Assembly (NCBI GenBank): GCA_032871835.1
Contig: CM065300.1
Coordinates: 7,335,768-7,399,767, forward strand
Direction: 5' to 3'
Origin: Dipteronia dyeriana
Taxonomy: Eukaryota > Streptophyta > Magnoliopsida > Sapindales > Sapindaceae
DNA length: 64,000 bases
A program made the translations under genes and the position numbers. Numbering within the stretch: position 1 is the first letter of the stretch; each line of letters starts with the position of its first letter. The notes under the pieces are model-generated. The model saw only the letters and a list, made by a program, of their open reading frames with translations. It was not told the DNA's origin and made no database searches. Positions 1-18,989 of the stretch are shown in pieces.

Positions 1-844
1 GTAAATTAAGATTCTAATGACAAGCTGAGAGAGACCATTTACTATAAATCACCTTCCATATATGATATTTGTCACATCCAACGTCGGGACTTGAGAAAAA
101 TATATTATATTTGAAATAGACTCATTTTATATTCTTAATAACAGAAGAGGCAAATATCTTTAGAAGGTTATTTGACCAAGATATTTTCAAAAGCATATTT
201 TGGTACAATCCTAAAACACATTCAAAATCTAATCTGTCATTCTCATTTCTTCCAGATAATTTATATATACAATTGTTTTTTCTTCTCAAAACTCTACATC
301 ATATCTTCGTTTTCCAGAACCATTTTTGACTTAGGAATCAATCGCTATCTAAATAATTTCAAAATTTATTACGTGGAACTTAATACCACCATATAACTAC
401 TACGACTCCGCATATGGCAGCTAAATTCTGAATTCCGATTATGTATAAGCAGATCATGGTGAGAGGAGAATATTATTTTGAGACTCGGACAGATAATCAC
501 TAAATGAATGCGCCAGTAATTTGTGTTCCCATTGCAAAAGAATAAAAAGATTTCAATTTTCTAAATTTCAACAGGTCTTGACAATGGCCAAAAAATATTC
601 TAAACCCAACATAACACAGGATCAATAAATCTGTGACTGTGTTTCCAATTGTGTTCCTATTCTATAAAAAGCTGCTAGCCGGAAATTGCCCAAGTAAACA
701 GATTTTTGGAGTTACCACACCATCTGGTGAGGACGGATAAATTCGGGAGCCTATCACTATTAATCTCCCTGATTACCTACTTATAACAAAGGAAAGTTAA
801 AAATTAACGATGAAAAGTGTGTATCAAGGCACTTGATCATAATC
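1..844. other. Intergenic DNA downstream of the VMP1/KMS gene
   Basis: AT-rich sequence beyond the stop codon of the minus-strand gene at 845. I see no reading frame with recognisable protein features and no terminal repeats. The first few hundred bases upstream of 845 probably include the 3' UTR of that gene. Confidence 0.5.
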
Positions 845-6941
<6,097 letters not shown>

Positions 6942-7486
6942 TTATGCACACATGCTATTAATTTTCTTCACAAAAAAAAAAAAAATCCTTTCGTATAACT
7001 GTGTGTTTTGTCAAAATTTATATTTTTTTACAAATAGACAAAAATGGGGTCAAGAGCAACGGAGATTAAAATGAATCAATTCGTTGAATGTGAGCAAAAG
7101 CATGAATTAAAAATTCATTTTTTCTTCAATTTTTGAAGGATCTGCAAAAGCTTTAAAATTTTGAAAACAAAAAACCGCAGATCTGAAAAAGGAGCGAATA
7201 AGTAGAGAGAAGAAAACCAAAAGAAAAGTGATGAGTTAGCGAGAATATCTCTTCATTTAGGTTTTATCTTTCTCTATCTATCTGCGTTCAACGAGACCCA
7301 AAATAGATTTCTACTTTTTCCCTTTTTATTTTATTTATTTATTTATTTCATTTTCGAATTAGGTTAAGTGATGGTAAATTACTTTATTACCCTGCCGGTA
7401 TCTGAGTTGTTCTTGCCATCTTGGTACTTGGAGTCTTTCATATTTTTTATTTTGAAAAAATCATTGGAGTATTTCATTTGCATGGA

Positions 7487-7487
<1 letters not shown>
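6942..7487 (-). promoter_or_regulatory. Upstream region of the VMP1/KMS gene
   Basis: Sequence directly 5' of the VMP1/KMS start codon. It is A/T-rich with CT/GA-rich stretches around 7200-7290 that would suit a 5' UTR or core promoter. I find no convincing TATA box and no upstream splice site that would force a longer leader, so the extent of the promoter is an inference from position only. Confidence 0.35.

Positions 7488-7562
<75 letters not shown>
7488..7562. repeat. (ATT)n microsatellite
   Basis: About 25 uninterrupted ATT triplets. Open frames across it (poly-isoleucine or poly-tyrosine) are artefacts of the repeat. Confidence 0.97.
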
Positions 7563-9792
7563 GTTGGTGTGTAAATTTAAATCGGTTGAAAAAAAAAGGT
7601 ATCCTCTATTCCCATCATCATATAGTTGAATATAGTTGAAAAACTCATCTTATAATATAAAAAATAGCACATAACACCATTTTATAAAGCTGGTAATGTA
7701 TATATCTTTCCCGTCAATAGGGAGAGATTTTAAATCTTACTATAGACATTTTATAAAAGTATATATAGAAATAGTTTTCTCTACATTTTATAAAAATATA
7801 TTGTTTAATTGTGACGTTATATTATATATATATATATATATATATTGAGCATAGCTTTTAAATTCTTAACAACTATTTTGAGCATAAAATTATGAATTAT
7901 TCATTTCTTAAATAACATGTGTTTAACACGTAAGGAAGAATTATTAAATAATCTTTTTTAAATAAATAAATAGCATATATAATTAGTGATAAGTTCAATA
8001 GTCAAATACTGCGTTCGTATAGTTAATAGTATTGTTAATTCTTTCGGATAATAATAATAATAATATTGCTTTATTTTAAATGTCCATTAATTATGGATTT
8101 ACGGGAGACTTGAATTCAAAGTAAGTTTAATAGGAGAAACTATAATATCCTGTTAGTCAATGATTGAACAAATAATTTAAGGGTAGTGTTAAAGACATAA
8201 ATATTTATTGTAACAATATAATAAATGTTGTAGTTGATTTTCTTTCTACAGTTATTTTTATGTTTTTAATCTGTTTTCGGGGTACAGACTCATATTATCC
8301 AAATATATAAATAAATTATCAAACAATTGAACCAACTATTTAAATTTACAAATAAGAGATCAAACAATAGTATTAAATCTTATTATCATATATACGTTTC
8401 ACAGCACGACATTGGGGATTTAATTTGTGTTTGGACATGGTCTTGTTTTGTTGCAAATTTGCAATCACCAATTGTGAAAATGGAATATCAACAAAATGGG
8501 TTCAGTAGATTTTGTACTTTGTAAGAATTTAAGTGGCACTGGAAAAAATAATGACAAAAAATTATTGTTTTTATTTTCCTGATGAGTGAAAAGGTAAAAT
8601 ATTTCCATTTCCAGATCTTGATTTAACATATATGCAGTAATGATGATTTTCTGTTTCCTTAAGTCAACATTAAACTATTGGTAAGATGTCTTTTTTTTTT
8701 CCTAATTAATGATTTCAATGGAGTAATTGTAAGGCCTGCATCATCCTTCCATAATACTAATTTTGTAGGGTTTAATTATTATTAAAATGCCGATATTACC
8801 ATCCACGGTACTAATGCCACCCAATCTAAAGATTTATCTAAAATTTTAATCTAAATTTTAATTCAAATGATATAGTAAATGATTTTTTCACTAGCCACAT
8901 CATTACATATTATGTGTGATGATAATAACTCAATCGTTACGTCATTTGAATTGAAAATTATATTGATTAATTAGGTTGTGTAGCATTACTCCACTCACCA
9001 AACTAATTAGTACATTCATATTTTATTATATTTTATTATAATAATATTCTAATTATTATTTAATTAAAAATAAATAAAATACTATCTACGTTTATATCTT
9101 TAACTTTATGTTTTATTATATATATAAAAAACCTTATAATAAACCTCAATTAAACTATAATTTTATTTCAAGTATCAACTTTCTCATCATTATATGATTA
9201 TCATATAACAACAAAATAATAATAATAATAAAATGTTCATACGAAGGTATTTTTAAAGATAGCCATATATATCAATGAGGTTTTTTTTATTTTTTAAGAT
9301 ATATATATATATAGAAAATCTCACGACCCTACATACATACCAGTTCTACATCATTAGAAGTCGATTTAATTCCAAAAAATAATATGATTTTATATATATA
9401 TTAATTGATTGTGTTCATAATTTAAGAGGGTTTATAAATAAAATGTATTAAAATAAATATATTTATTTCAATAAGACTATTATTAGTATTAAGATGAGTG
9501 TTGATAGTAATATTTATTTTTAAAATTTTAGATATTAGTATACTTATAAAAATGAATGTACTAATTAGTTTTATAGGTGACAATTTCCATGCCTTTATAA
9601 TTATTATCACAACTCATTCTACGTATCAATGTTTGAGGTTCAAATGAATGATACGTCAGAGTTTGATGAGATTATCCGCTATAAGTATAATACAGTAAGT
9701 GTGTATCAATTTATTATTTATGTTATTGCAATATATATATATATATATTAAAAAATAGTAATAAATTTTAACACTTTATCTTGTAACACCGA
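7563..9792. other. AT-rich intergenic DNA
   Basis: No gene recognised. It holds short TA runs (around 7824-7844, 9300 and 9732) and GATA/AATA-type low-complexity sequence. No terminal inverted repeats were found within it. Confidence 0.5.
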
Positions 9793-10350
9793 GGGCTTGT
9801 TTGGTGCATCATATTATACTAATAGGACACCGCACAATATTAATTTAGTAATATAATTTTATAGTTGTACTCAATTGTACGACGAACTCATCTTATATGG
9901 TCCAAACTGTACTAAACCAGTATCCTCCCTAAAAAAGACGGAGACAACACCTCCTTTGAATAAAAGAGGAGGCGCGACCTCCTTTGTGAAGATCAGAGAT
10001 CGGTGCTTCTCCAGCAAATCTAAAGCCTCTGTCGGTCGAGGAGATCAGAGCAAAGAGTTCCTTCGGTGGTCAAGAAGATCAATCGATTGGCGATCGAGAA
10101 GATTGCTTTTTTTAATAATAATAATTCATTATTAATTAAATATTTATAATTATGTTATAATTTAATATTTAAATATATTAATAAAATATTGAATTTAATT
10201 AAAAACATATAGTAACTAATCCAATATAGTCAAATTCTATCCGATACCAAATAATGCAGAATACTAAATTTAATCAAATACAGTTCAATTCTATACGGTC
10301 TAATCCTATATGTAATACAGTCCATTACTATATGACGTGTCAAACACACC
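9793..10350. mobile_element. Non-autonomous TIR element (MITE)
   Basis: The left end, GGCTTGTTTGGTGCATCATAT, pairs with the complement of the right end, which reads GGTGTGTTTGACACGTCATAT. This is about 21 bp of imperfect terminal inverted repeat. The body is under 560 bp, partly GC-richer (9960-10090) and then AT-rich. A small open frame at 9875-10135 shows no known domain and looks incidental. I could not define a target duplication. Confidence 0.55.
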
Positions 10351-10411
10351 GATAGTACTTTTACTATCAAACCACATTAAAGTGGCGGTAAATACAATTT
10401 CTTTTTCATTT

Positions 10412-10507
10412 TATTTTTCGATGAGATTGGTCCGACGGTTAATCTTTTATACGTATACTATGAGATTACGAGTTCAAATACTCCCTCTTTCTTACAAAAA
10501 AAAAAAC
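10412..10507 (+). repeat. SINE-like sequence with tRNA-type B box
   Basis: A GGTCCGACGGTTAA stretch resembles a polymerase III A box. It is followed about 40 bases later by GAGTTCAAATACTCCC, resembling a B box, and then by an A-rich tail. It shares its layout with the sequence near 10970-11060. Divergence is high, so family identity is uncertain. Confidence 0.4.
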
Positions 10508-10964
10508 CCTAAATTTATATACTAAAAATAAGTAGTAAAAAAGTCAAAACACTTTTAATTACCTAAAATCACATCATCATTATTTTGGTTTCTAGTTAGG
10601 CGACATGCATTTAAGTAATTTCACAAATTATTCAAATAAAAAACAAAAGCGAAATAAAAGCTGTTTACGAAGACAAGTTGGAAGTCAGCGTCAAATATGT
10701 GCAAATATTTAATAAAAAATGGACTTTTTTTTTCTTTCCAAAAACAAAAAACAAAAGGAAAGAAACAGTTAACAGACCCAAAAATGCAGGCAATTTTTAT
10801 GGTCAGCGTGCACGCAGAGTCAATAAGAACTACATTACATTAGCGCATCCATATTAAAAGCCAGCCCTACCTCCATTATTGTGGTTGCTTGTTAGTAGTC
10901 AACACAAAACGTGTAAATCTCTTTCAATGTTAACGTGGGACACAAGGTATTCCTTTGTATAATT

Positions 10965-11060
10965 TTTATAGACGCTACGAGGTTGATTCATTGATATTTC
11001 TGATATGTATACTATCAGGATCGTGGTTCGAATGGTATATATCCCATCTTAAACCCCACA
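10965..11060 (+). repeat. SINE-like sequence related to the copy at 10412
   Basis: GGTTGATTCATTGATATTTC followed by GATATGTATACTATCAGGAT and the B-box-like GTGGTTCGAATGG. The central part matches the 10412 copy (TACGTATACTATGAGATTAC). No clear tail or target duplication was found. Confidence 0.35.
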
Positions 11061-11114
11061 TTATTTGTAATTATTCAAAAAATCACTTTTGATTCTTTTT
11101 AAAGGAGCATTGAT

Positions 11115-11117
<3 letters not shown>

Positions 11118-11156
<39 letters not shown>
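11118..11156. repeat. (TA)n microsatellite
   Basis: Uninterrupted TA dinucleotides, about 19 copies. Confidence 0.95.
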
Positions 11157-11158
<2 letters not shown>

Positions 11159-11971
11159 GTGTTTAAATGCCTCTTAATTGTTAAAAATGTGTTCAACATT
11201 GACTTGTTAAGGTGAGTTTTGATGTTAGGAGAAGGAACCCCATAAGCAGTCTTGTTTCACCAAAGTAAATTTGATATTTTGTATACACACCTTTATTCAA
11301 AAAAAAATTATAGATCCATATATGGTAAAATGATATAAAATTTTGAGGATGAAAATGGTTCGAGTGTGTTCATCAAAATTAATGAAACTTTAAATTGAAA
11401 AATTGTTGGGTAAGTATGATATTATTATTAGGGTTTTTATATTAGTGGAAATGGTGAGAAATGTCACATTTTTGTTGGTCCATTGCAGTGATGTCACATT
11501 TATAATAAGTTAAATTTAAAAGGCACCTATTATGGTGAGCTAGCGAAATTGCCCTTAAATAATCGATATTTTATTCTTTAAAGGTTGTCGTCTAATAAAG
11601 TTGTCTGAAAATCAATCACCTAATCCATTTTTTCTTCACAAAACGAGCTCCATTCCAGATTTATTGTATTCCAGATATTGCACATATTCCAGATTTTGCA
11701 CAAGAAGATAAAATAATATTTCTGATCTTCATTTCCATTTTTTATTGTATTTCTGTGTGGTACAACAATGTATGAACATTTATGAACATGTTGTCTGCAA
11801 TTTTTTTATGTTGATGTCCTGGAGGTGTAAACTTTTTACAAAGAATGAATGAACATGTATGCATATTTTTTTGTATATATATTTGGGCGAGTTGAGTTGT
11901 AGTGGTGCAAACAAGTTTATAATCTTGGGCATACAAGGTGAAAATGTTTTAAAAAAATGTCGAAACATTTG

Positions 11972-12440
11972 TAAAAAAGCTCGGAAATGTGAAACTAAGT
12001 CTCGATCAAATTCTAAAAAAGCTCGATTCCAAAAATAGATGCTGGATACGTAAAAAGAAAAGCTCGATCCCTGGAAAAAATGCTCGATCCTTAGCAAAAA
12101 AGGCTCGATCCATCAGAAAAAAGCTCGATCCATGCCAAAAAAAACTCGATCTCTCACACAAATAGCTCGATCTCTTTTGAAAAAGGCTCGATACCGCACA
12201 AAAAAAAAAACACGATCCCTCACAAAGAAGTTTGATTCCTCAAAAAAAAAACTCGATCCCTTTCAAATAGGCTCGAGGTATATGAAAAAAGCTCGAGCCA
12301 TATATTAAAAAGCTCGATTATGTAGAAAAAGAGCTCGGTCTTGAACAAAAAAAGCTCGATCCCGTTAGAAATAGCTCGGTCATGTACAAAAACGGCTCGA
12401 TCATGTACAAAAAAATCTCGATCCGTTTTTAAAAAAAGCT
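11972..12440 (+). repeat. Left subterminal array of the GCTCGATCC motif
   Basis: About 20 degenerate copies of a 20-21-bp unit: CTCGATCC followed by a few variable bases and then an A-tract. It begins some 540 bp inside the left end of the MULE and stops just upstream of the transposase start. The right-hand array has the same unit in the same orientation. Its proximity to the transposase suggests a promoter or transposase-binding role, which is inference. Confidence 0.9.
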
Positions 12441-12546
12441 TCATATCTTACACTTTTGATTTTTGTTTAATCCTTTATAATTGTAAATTTAATATGAAAT
12501 ATTTTTTTCCTTATTAATGGTTTTTGATGTTGGTTTTGACAGGACA

Positions 12547-15318
12547 ATGGATAGGGTGAGAATAGTCATATCTTACAACGGTCGATGGGAGCAATTACCA
12601 GACGGAAATCAGAGGTATTTAGGTTCCGATAACCAAGGTTTGTATGTGTCAAAGAATTTGAGTTACGACGAACTGGTGTCAATCGTGCAAACCATTGTGA
12701 AGTTTGATGAGAACAAATACAGTGCTGAGCTACAGTATTTATCAATTGTTCCTAGGACTACATGTCGTACATTTATAAGAAACAATGGCGATGTTCAGTT
12801 TATGCTAGGGGAAGATAGGGTGATCCCTCAAGTATGTGTTAGTCTAATCGAGAGGCCAGCAAGAGGTGTCATTGGTGAAGATATCCCTCATCCGGATAAC
12901 ACCCAACAATTTCGATCGTCAGGCGGAAGCAACCAGTTGTTCACAGAAAGAAGTGGGATTGATGGTCGGGAAAACATATGTGTTGTCCCACCGGAAGTAG
13001 TCGCCCATGATAATAGACCGGAACCTCAATTCGACGATGTATTTGGTTGTCATATTGAGATGAATGGTAGAGAGTACAACCACCAATACAATGAGATATA
13101 CAATGACATCAACAATGAGGAGAATACAACATTGAATGTTGGGGTGAATCATGAGGTGGATAATGAGGGCAATTTAAATTCTGTAGAAAATGTAGAGGAC
13201 AATCAGGATGATGCAGAACCTGTCGAAACGGAAAGTCGTGTAAAACATGTACACAGATTTAGTTCCAATGCACCAGATATAGTTGGGACCTCCGAGGGGA
13301 GGGCTAATGTAACTGCAGATGATTCAAATAATGCAAGAACATGGGTTATTCCAGGAGCAGAATCATACTCGTTTGGTATTGGTGGAAGCAGGAACTTGTT
13401 TGAAGATGAACCTACAAGCATGATATATAAAGGCCAGTTGTTTGCAACGAAAAAGGATTTGAAGAGACTAGTAGGCCATTTTGCAATGCGACAGAACTTC
13501 GAGTGGAAGGTAAAAAGGTCCAATAAGACAACATTACATCTAGTTTGTTTGATGGGAAATTGTACGTGGAAGTTAAGAGCGGTAAGGAGAGATGAAGTCA
13601 CATACTTTCAAGTAGGAAGTTTTGTCAACGAATACACTTGTCCGTTAGAGGAAATTCACCGCCGGCACCGATAAGCTAGTGCAGTCACAATTGAAGAAGT
13701 TATTGCACCTAGACTTCAACAACAAGATGGTCGACTAATGCGCCTGAAGGACATAATCGCCTACATGAAATCAATGTAAGGAATCCAAATAATGTACAGT
13801 AAGGCACACGCCGTCCTCGATTATGCGTTGTCACTGACATATGGAACACATGAGGAAACCTTCCAACTGCTTCCATCATTTGGTTACGTTTTGGAACAAC
13901 AAAATCCCGGCACAATCACTGACTTACAGTCAACGAAGATGATATATTTCGATACTTCTTCATGTCGATTGGTGCCTCACTTATAGGATTTTGAACGTGT
14001 ATGCGTCCAGTCATTGCCGTTGATGGTACCCATTTGAAGGGACGATTTCGGGGTACAATGTTTGTTGCAACAACACAAGATGGGAACGAACAAGTGTATC
14101 CAATTGCTTTTGGGTACGGCGACTTAGAAAACAATCTTTCATGGGAATGGTTTTTGGATTGCTTGAAGGGTGCCTTAGGTCATATTGATAAGCTAGTTTT
14201 CATTTCCGACAGGCATGCAAGCATTGAAGCAGGGATTTCTAAAGTGTTCTCTTGACACCCATACCATATGTTGCTGGCACTTTGCTGAAAATGTCAAAAA
14301 GCGATTTCATAGGAAGGATGTTGCCGTAATAATGGACAAATCAGCACGCGCATACACCGAGTTTGAATATAACCAGCATATGGAAGAGTTAAGAAACTTG
14401 CACCAGAATGCATATGATTATGTCATTGATGTCGGTCCACACAAGTGGTCCCGTGTACACTGCTCGGAAAGAAGGTATAGGGTGATGACGACTAATGCTG
14501 CAGAATGCATAAACTCATGCTTAAAATTTGCACGCCAACTGCCTAAGTTGACTCTGGCTGAGTTCATTAGGAATATGCTGCAACGGTGGTTTCATGATCG
14601 ATATAGAACTGCACAAACCATGCATCATCAGTTGACCGACGCATCACATCTTGTGCTCTTAAACATGTGGAGAAGTGTGATTATTTGATCGTAAATCCAG
14701 TCGACTGGAACATTTTTTTGGTTAGGCGGTCTGGAAAATAGTGGACTGTAGACTTAGCTCGGAAGACTTGTACTTGCAACAAATTTCAAATGGATCATTT
14801 TCCATGTTCTCACGCCCTTGCGGCAGCATGGTACATTACTGAAACTTGGACTTCACAACTTTGAAAACCTACTGATCATTTTCTCGGTGAAGCTGATCGT
14901 TTTCAATTTTTTTTACAGGGAGCGAAACTTGGACTTCACAACTTTGTGTGCGGACTACTACAAGACACAGACACTTATTAACGCGTACTTGGTTCCTATT
15001 ATGCCGGGGAGCCATCCTTCCACTTGGGTTGTGCCATCTGACATTGCTCAGAGAGTGATTTTGAATCCAAACTCCAGGAGACAAGCAGGACGCCCGAGGG
15101 CGGGTCGCCATGTCTCGTCTTCGGAGAGGACAACTACACAATTCTGTAAAAGATGTGGGCAATCAGGGCATAATTCCAGGAGATGTTCTAATCCACCGAT
15201 GATTAATGAAGGTACAAGAAGAGCTGTTCCCGATGAATACCGCCGCAAGTGTAGCATCTGTCATTCAATTGGACACAACAAACAAACGTTCCCTAACATT
15301 GACTCTAATAGGGAATGA
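12547..15318 (+). pseudogene. MULE transposase, multiply broken
   Basis: Decayed transposase of the Mutator superfamily. Order of domains: an N-terminal region typical of these elements (from MDRVRIVISYNGRWEQL); an acidic linker; the DNA-binding MuDR-type domain (YKGQLFATKKDLKRLVGHFA, with C-x4-C at CLMGNC); the DDE core (VIAVDGTHLKGRF at 14007, FISDRHASIEAG at 14202, CCWHFAENVKKRF near 14270); a SWIM zinc finger (CTCNKFQMDHFPCSHALAAA, 14772-14830); and C-terminal zinc knuckles CKRCGQSGHNSRRC and CSICHSIGHNK. Breaks: in-frame TAA at 13672 and a second TAA after KSM near 13777; frame shifts near 13935, 14245 and 14690; in-frame TGA near 13991. The N-terminal part extends open to 12517, but a TTTTGACAG acceptor-like site precedes the ATG at 12547, so I start there. 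A 23-base stretch occurs twice (about 14838 and 14932), around a possible intron or tandem duplication. Confidence 0.92.
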
Positions 15319-16856
15319 ATGACAATTTTTTGATCACATTGAAAACTTTTGGAAGTGTATCATATTGTAATAATTTTGAATTGCAATAATTACTTATTAT
15401 TGAATGAATTAATATTAATGAATGAATAATGAACGAATTAATGTTCATGAATTAATGACATGTTTGTGTACAACTACAATGGTAATATACAAAAAATCAC
15501 TTGGCGGGCTTAGAGTTAGCAAAAATCTCCACAGCCATTTTTTCCCGAATCATCTCTATGTCGTCCTCTGACCAATCAAAAGGCCTTCGGTTCACCACTA
15601 TGTACTCGATAATTCTCAAAGTATGGGGACCATAGTTACCTCTACATATCGGGACATAAAACACCATTAGAAATCGTTCATAAAGAATATCTAAACACGT
15701 GAATGAAATACAATGTCTTATGATTTCTTTTGTTGGGGGACTGTAGAAGGATGCACCAGACTGACCGAGAATGGCTTATTTTCCCGAGTGAACGCCCGAC
15801 GACCAGGACGTCGTGCTGTGTGGAACCCTGCGTCACTCAACATGGAGGGTAAAAACCACCGTAATGGCCGGACCTGCTGGTGCCTGATCTGATAAGGGAC
15901 TTCCTGTCTCCAGGGGTCATAAATTTCAATCTTCCCGTGACAAAGGTCGAAGCTCACCACCAGCCAATGTTGGGCCCCAACATTGCACGGAATCAGCACC
16001 TGTAATAGTTTGTATGCCGTGTTAGCTGAGGATATACTTACAATTTTTTTTAAATCATCTCAATCATGTAACACTTACCTGGTCAACCTCGTGTCATGGG
16101 CGGTTTCCACTCGTGGTTGCTCCACGGACCGTGAGAAGGTCCTCTTCCAACCATCGAGATTGTAACACATTCCACCTTACCGTGCTCACAGCACCGTGGG
16201 AATCACGAGGCATCATCCTCTCTCACATGTACAACATAAGTGGCTATACAAGTATTGACAAGATCGTATTATTAATACAGAAGCATAAAATCCGATGTGA
16301 ATCCCAAATGTTATAACTACCTACATAAAATTGTGCATCCAACACATTGATTCTCTGGTTGTACACATTGTGGAATCCTCGCTGATGCTTGCGTAGAATA
16401 TTTAGGTATGCATCCATATGCTGACAAACAATAAAACCATCATACTTCTTAACAATTCAACAATACTTACACAAAAGTTAATATGAAATATAATAAGTAC
16501 GTACTGTGTCCTCCAAATCCATAAAGTTGGACTGCATACGCACGAACCATCCCGCGGTAACTGGTGACAGCACGTCCACATCACGTCTGTATAATGATTG
16601 AATTACCTTAGATATACATAAATTTGAATAAACAAGAAATGCACATCCATTTGTATTATAAAAAGTTGGACTCACTGTTCCCCGTTGATGTTCCTCTTGA
16701 AGGCCTTGTATGCCGCTAGGTGGTCACCGTCCACTAGTCCGTGGGGGTCAAAAATGTGTTCCACATACTCGGGCCGTGTCTTTATCCTCTTTGGACGACA
16801 TGGATCTGTGTAAGGGCTCACCAACTGCCATCTGTGCTTACCTAAACGCTTCACCG

Positions 16857-17115
16857 GGGGAGGGGACCGCTCCGACGGTATGGACGTGCTAGGTGGAGGA
16901 GGGGACAGCTCCGACGCCACGCAAGTGCTGGGTGGGGGAGGGGACTGCTCTGACGCCACGGTCGTTCTGGGTGGGGGAGAGGACTGCTCCGAAAACCACT
17001 GTCGTACTGGGTAGGGGAAGGGACCGCTCAGACGCCACAGACATGCCGGGTGGGGAAGGGAACCTCTCCGACGCCACGGACGTGCTGGGTGAGGGAGGGG
17101 ACCGCAGTAGTTGAA
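16857..17115 (-). repeat. 39-bp coding minisatellite in the ULP1 pseudogene
   Basis: Tandem copies of a 39-bp unit. One minus-strand frame encodes 13-residue repeats of the type SPPPPSTCVASEL. About six to seven copies can be followed; later ones drift out of frame. Upstream, a shorter relative rich in GATCGATGTG continues to about 17190. Confidence 0.85.
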
Positions 17116-17214
17116 TCGATGTGTTAGGAGGTGGGGGGATCGATGTGCTGCGAGGTGGGGGGATCGATGTGATGAGAGGTGGGGGGGACCGTTGAGCCTG
17201 GGTGTCTGTCCCCA

Positions 17215-17234
17215 CCCCCCCCCCCCCCCCCCCC
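17215..17234. repeat. 20-base poly-C tract
   Basis: An uninterrupted run of C on the plus strand (poly-G in the ULP1 reading direction). It lies inside the proline-rich part of the pseudogene and would be prone to slippage, consistent with the frame changes around it. Confidence 0.95.
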
Positions 17235-18989
17235 GTAAACCTATCAATCGACTCTCCGGGACTAAATAATTGACCAGGAGGTGGGGGGCCATCCCGGTGT
17301 GTACTTAAGGTCGAACCTTGAAGCCCCCAGATCATATCCAGTAACAATCGGTGTTGCTGCTGACGATCCTCATCACTCTTTCGGATCATATCCAACAACT
17401 CCAAGTGTTGACGTTGTCTATCCTCATCACTCTTTCAGAGGGCTTCACGCACATCGTTCAACATTTCAATCCACGAAGCCTGAAATCATGTCTACAATAT
17501 TAGTCAAAAACTATCAACACGTGTTACTAAAAAACACTTAACTTTGTTTTCAGCTTACCTTTCCATCACACCCAACGCCCTCACGGGAATCCCCTACATA
17601 TGTACCATATTCGGGGGTGGAAAACCGAACCCGCCTATGCCTTTCTCGTTGAGGGTCTGTCTCATATCCCTCACTGTCACTGGGCCTCAAACCCCCAGCA
17701 GCGGGCTCAGATCCCTCACTGTCAATGGTCCTGTCTGTACCACTGATCCCGCCTAAGGTGGTCTGATCAAGGACCTCAGGCGGCATATCATCTATGTCAT
17801 CTTCTACATACATGTTCCCCCCTTCGTCTAGGCAGGTATAGTACGGTGCTTGTCTCTCAGCTGGTGTCGGCACCAGTTTCTTGAGCGCAAACATCTGAAA
17901 TATTAGTTAGAACAATGTCATTGTACAAATACTAACTAATAAAAACATTAACAAAATAAATACATACACTGGCTTTGAAAATCTTTGCTAGCTTCTTCCC
18001 TCTCGGTTGTTTGGTCAACTCCCACTTCAAAATACAGGGAGTCAGATCAGTAACCCTCCGGACACCGACCTCTTTGGCTAACTCAGGGATCACCTCCAAA
18101 GCAAATATCTGCATCATAGATAAGTACGATAAGTATCCATTCAATTTTGGGCACCAATAATAAAGTACAATTTGTAGTTCGAACTTCTTACCAACAGAGC
18201 ATAAGAAAGACCTTATATGTTGTAGGTCTCCACCCTGTGTACATCAACGCCCTTTTCCTGCCGGCGTCGCTCGAACCCGTTTCTTCACCCGTCAAGCGCA
18301 TGCTTGAATGAGTGAATAGAATTCCTATACACGTGGGCACCCCACGGGAACGCGTCGAACGCATCTAGGTCCTCAACCAGCCGAAACTGCCAAACTGGAA
18401 TCTTGAATCTCTTATCCACCCTCATCAGTATCCAGTTCAGCATATATAAAAGGCAGAGCTTGACAGCATCGTACGCCTGTCCGAAATCTGTGCCGGTGAC
18501 AACACCCCTAATCTGCTCCAGCGACACCTCTTCGGCTCCAGGAAAGTACCGCTCATGTATGCCATTCTCCACTGCTGCATACATTGTGGTCTCTGGTATA
18601 ACTCCAAACCGCAGTCCGGTGATCAGGCAAAATTCCACATTCGAAAACCTCACCGACTGGGTTCCTAACATGAAGTGTATCTCATCTGTAGGGCCGCTAT
18701 GATGGAGCTCCCTCAAAAGCAACCGATGGATAATACCACCGGAAAACTTCATCTCCCTATGCATCGTCAGGAAATGCCCGAAACAAGACTCCTTGAACCG
18801 CTGACGGTCTTCATCTGCAAATTCTACAGGGACACGGTTCAACGTGTCGTCTATATGGGCGAGGGCATCAAAATGGTTGTGTCGTGTCAGTTTGCCCTCG
18901 TACCAGTATTCTTCTGGAGTTTTAAGTGAATCCCTCAATCTAATTCTCATCTCCAATGTAACAGAAATATAACATCATTAGACAAAATT

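Larger units (their letters stand above)
15497..18956 (-). pseudogene. DUF1985/ULP1-like cysteine protease gene of the MULE, broken
   Basis: Multi-exon minus-strand gene carried by the MULE. From the 5' end: a DUF1985 domain (18956-18285; VRFSNVEFCLITGLRFG, GQAYDAVKLCLLYMLNWILM); in-frame TGA and TAA before a donor near 18192; an exon IFALEVIPELAKEVG...KLAKIFKAS (about 18120-17970); an acidic exon (17894-17560); a proline-rich repeat region (about 17300-16860); an exon ending KRIKTRPEYVEHIFDPHG...RNINGEQ (16800-16675); and the C48 protease core IPCNVGAQHWLVVSFDL...IEIYDPW (15993-15900). The last exon reads RGNYGPHTLRIIEYIVVNR and ends NSKPAK plus stop at 15497. ULP1 proteases remove SUMO-like modifiers. 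Known copies in MULEs have no settled function. The catalytic His (QHW) and Asp (YDPW) are visible; the usual Cys is not. Confidence 0.85.

Noticed and set aside
7368..7639. Open frames with poly-Ile or poly-Tyr
   Set aside because: They are translations of the ATT microsatellite; no similar protein is expected.
12220..12444. Minus-strand open frame with FVHDRAVFVHDRA-like repeats
   Set aside because: It is the reverse reading of the 20-21-bp motif array, where a near-21-bp period keeps a frame open by chance.
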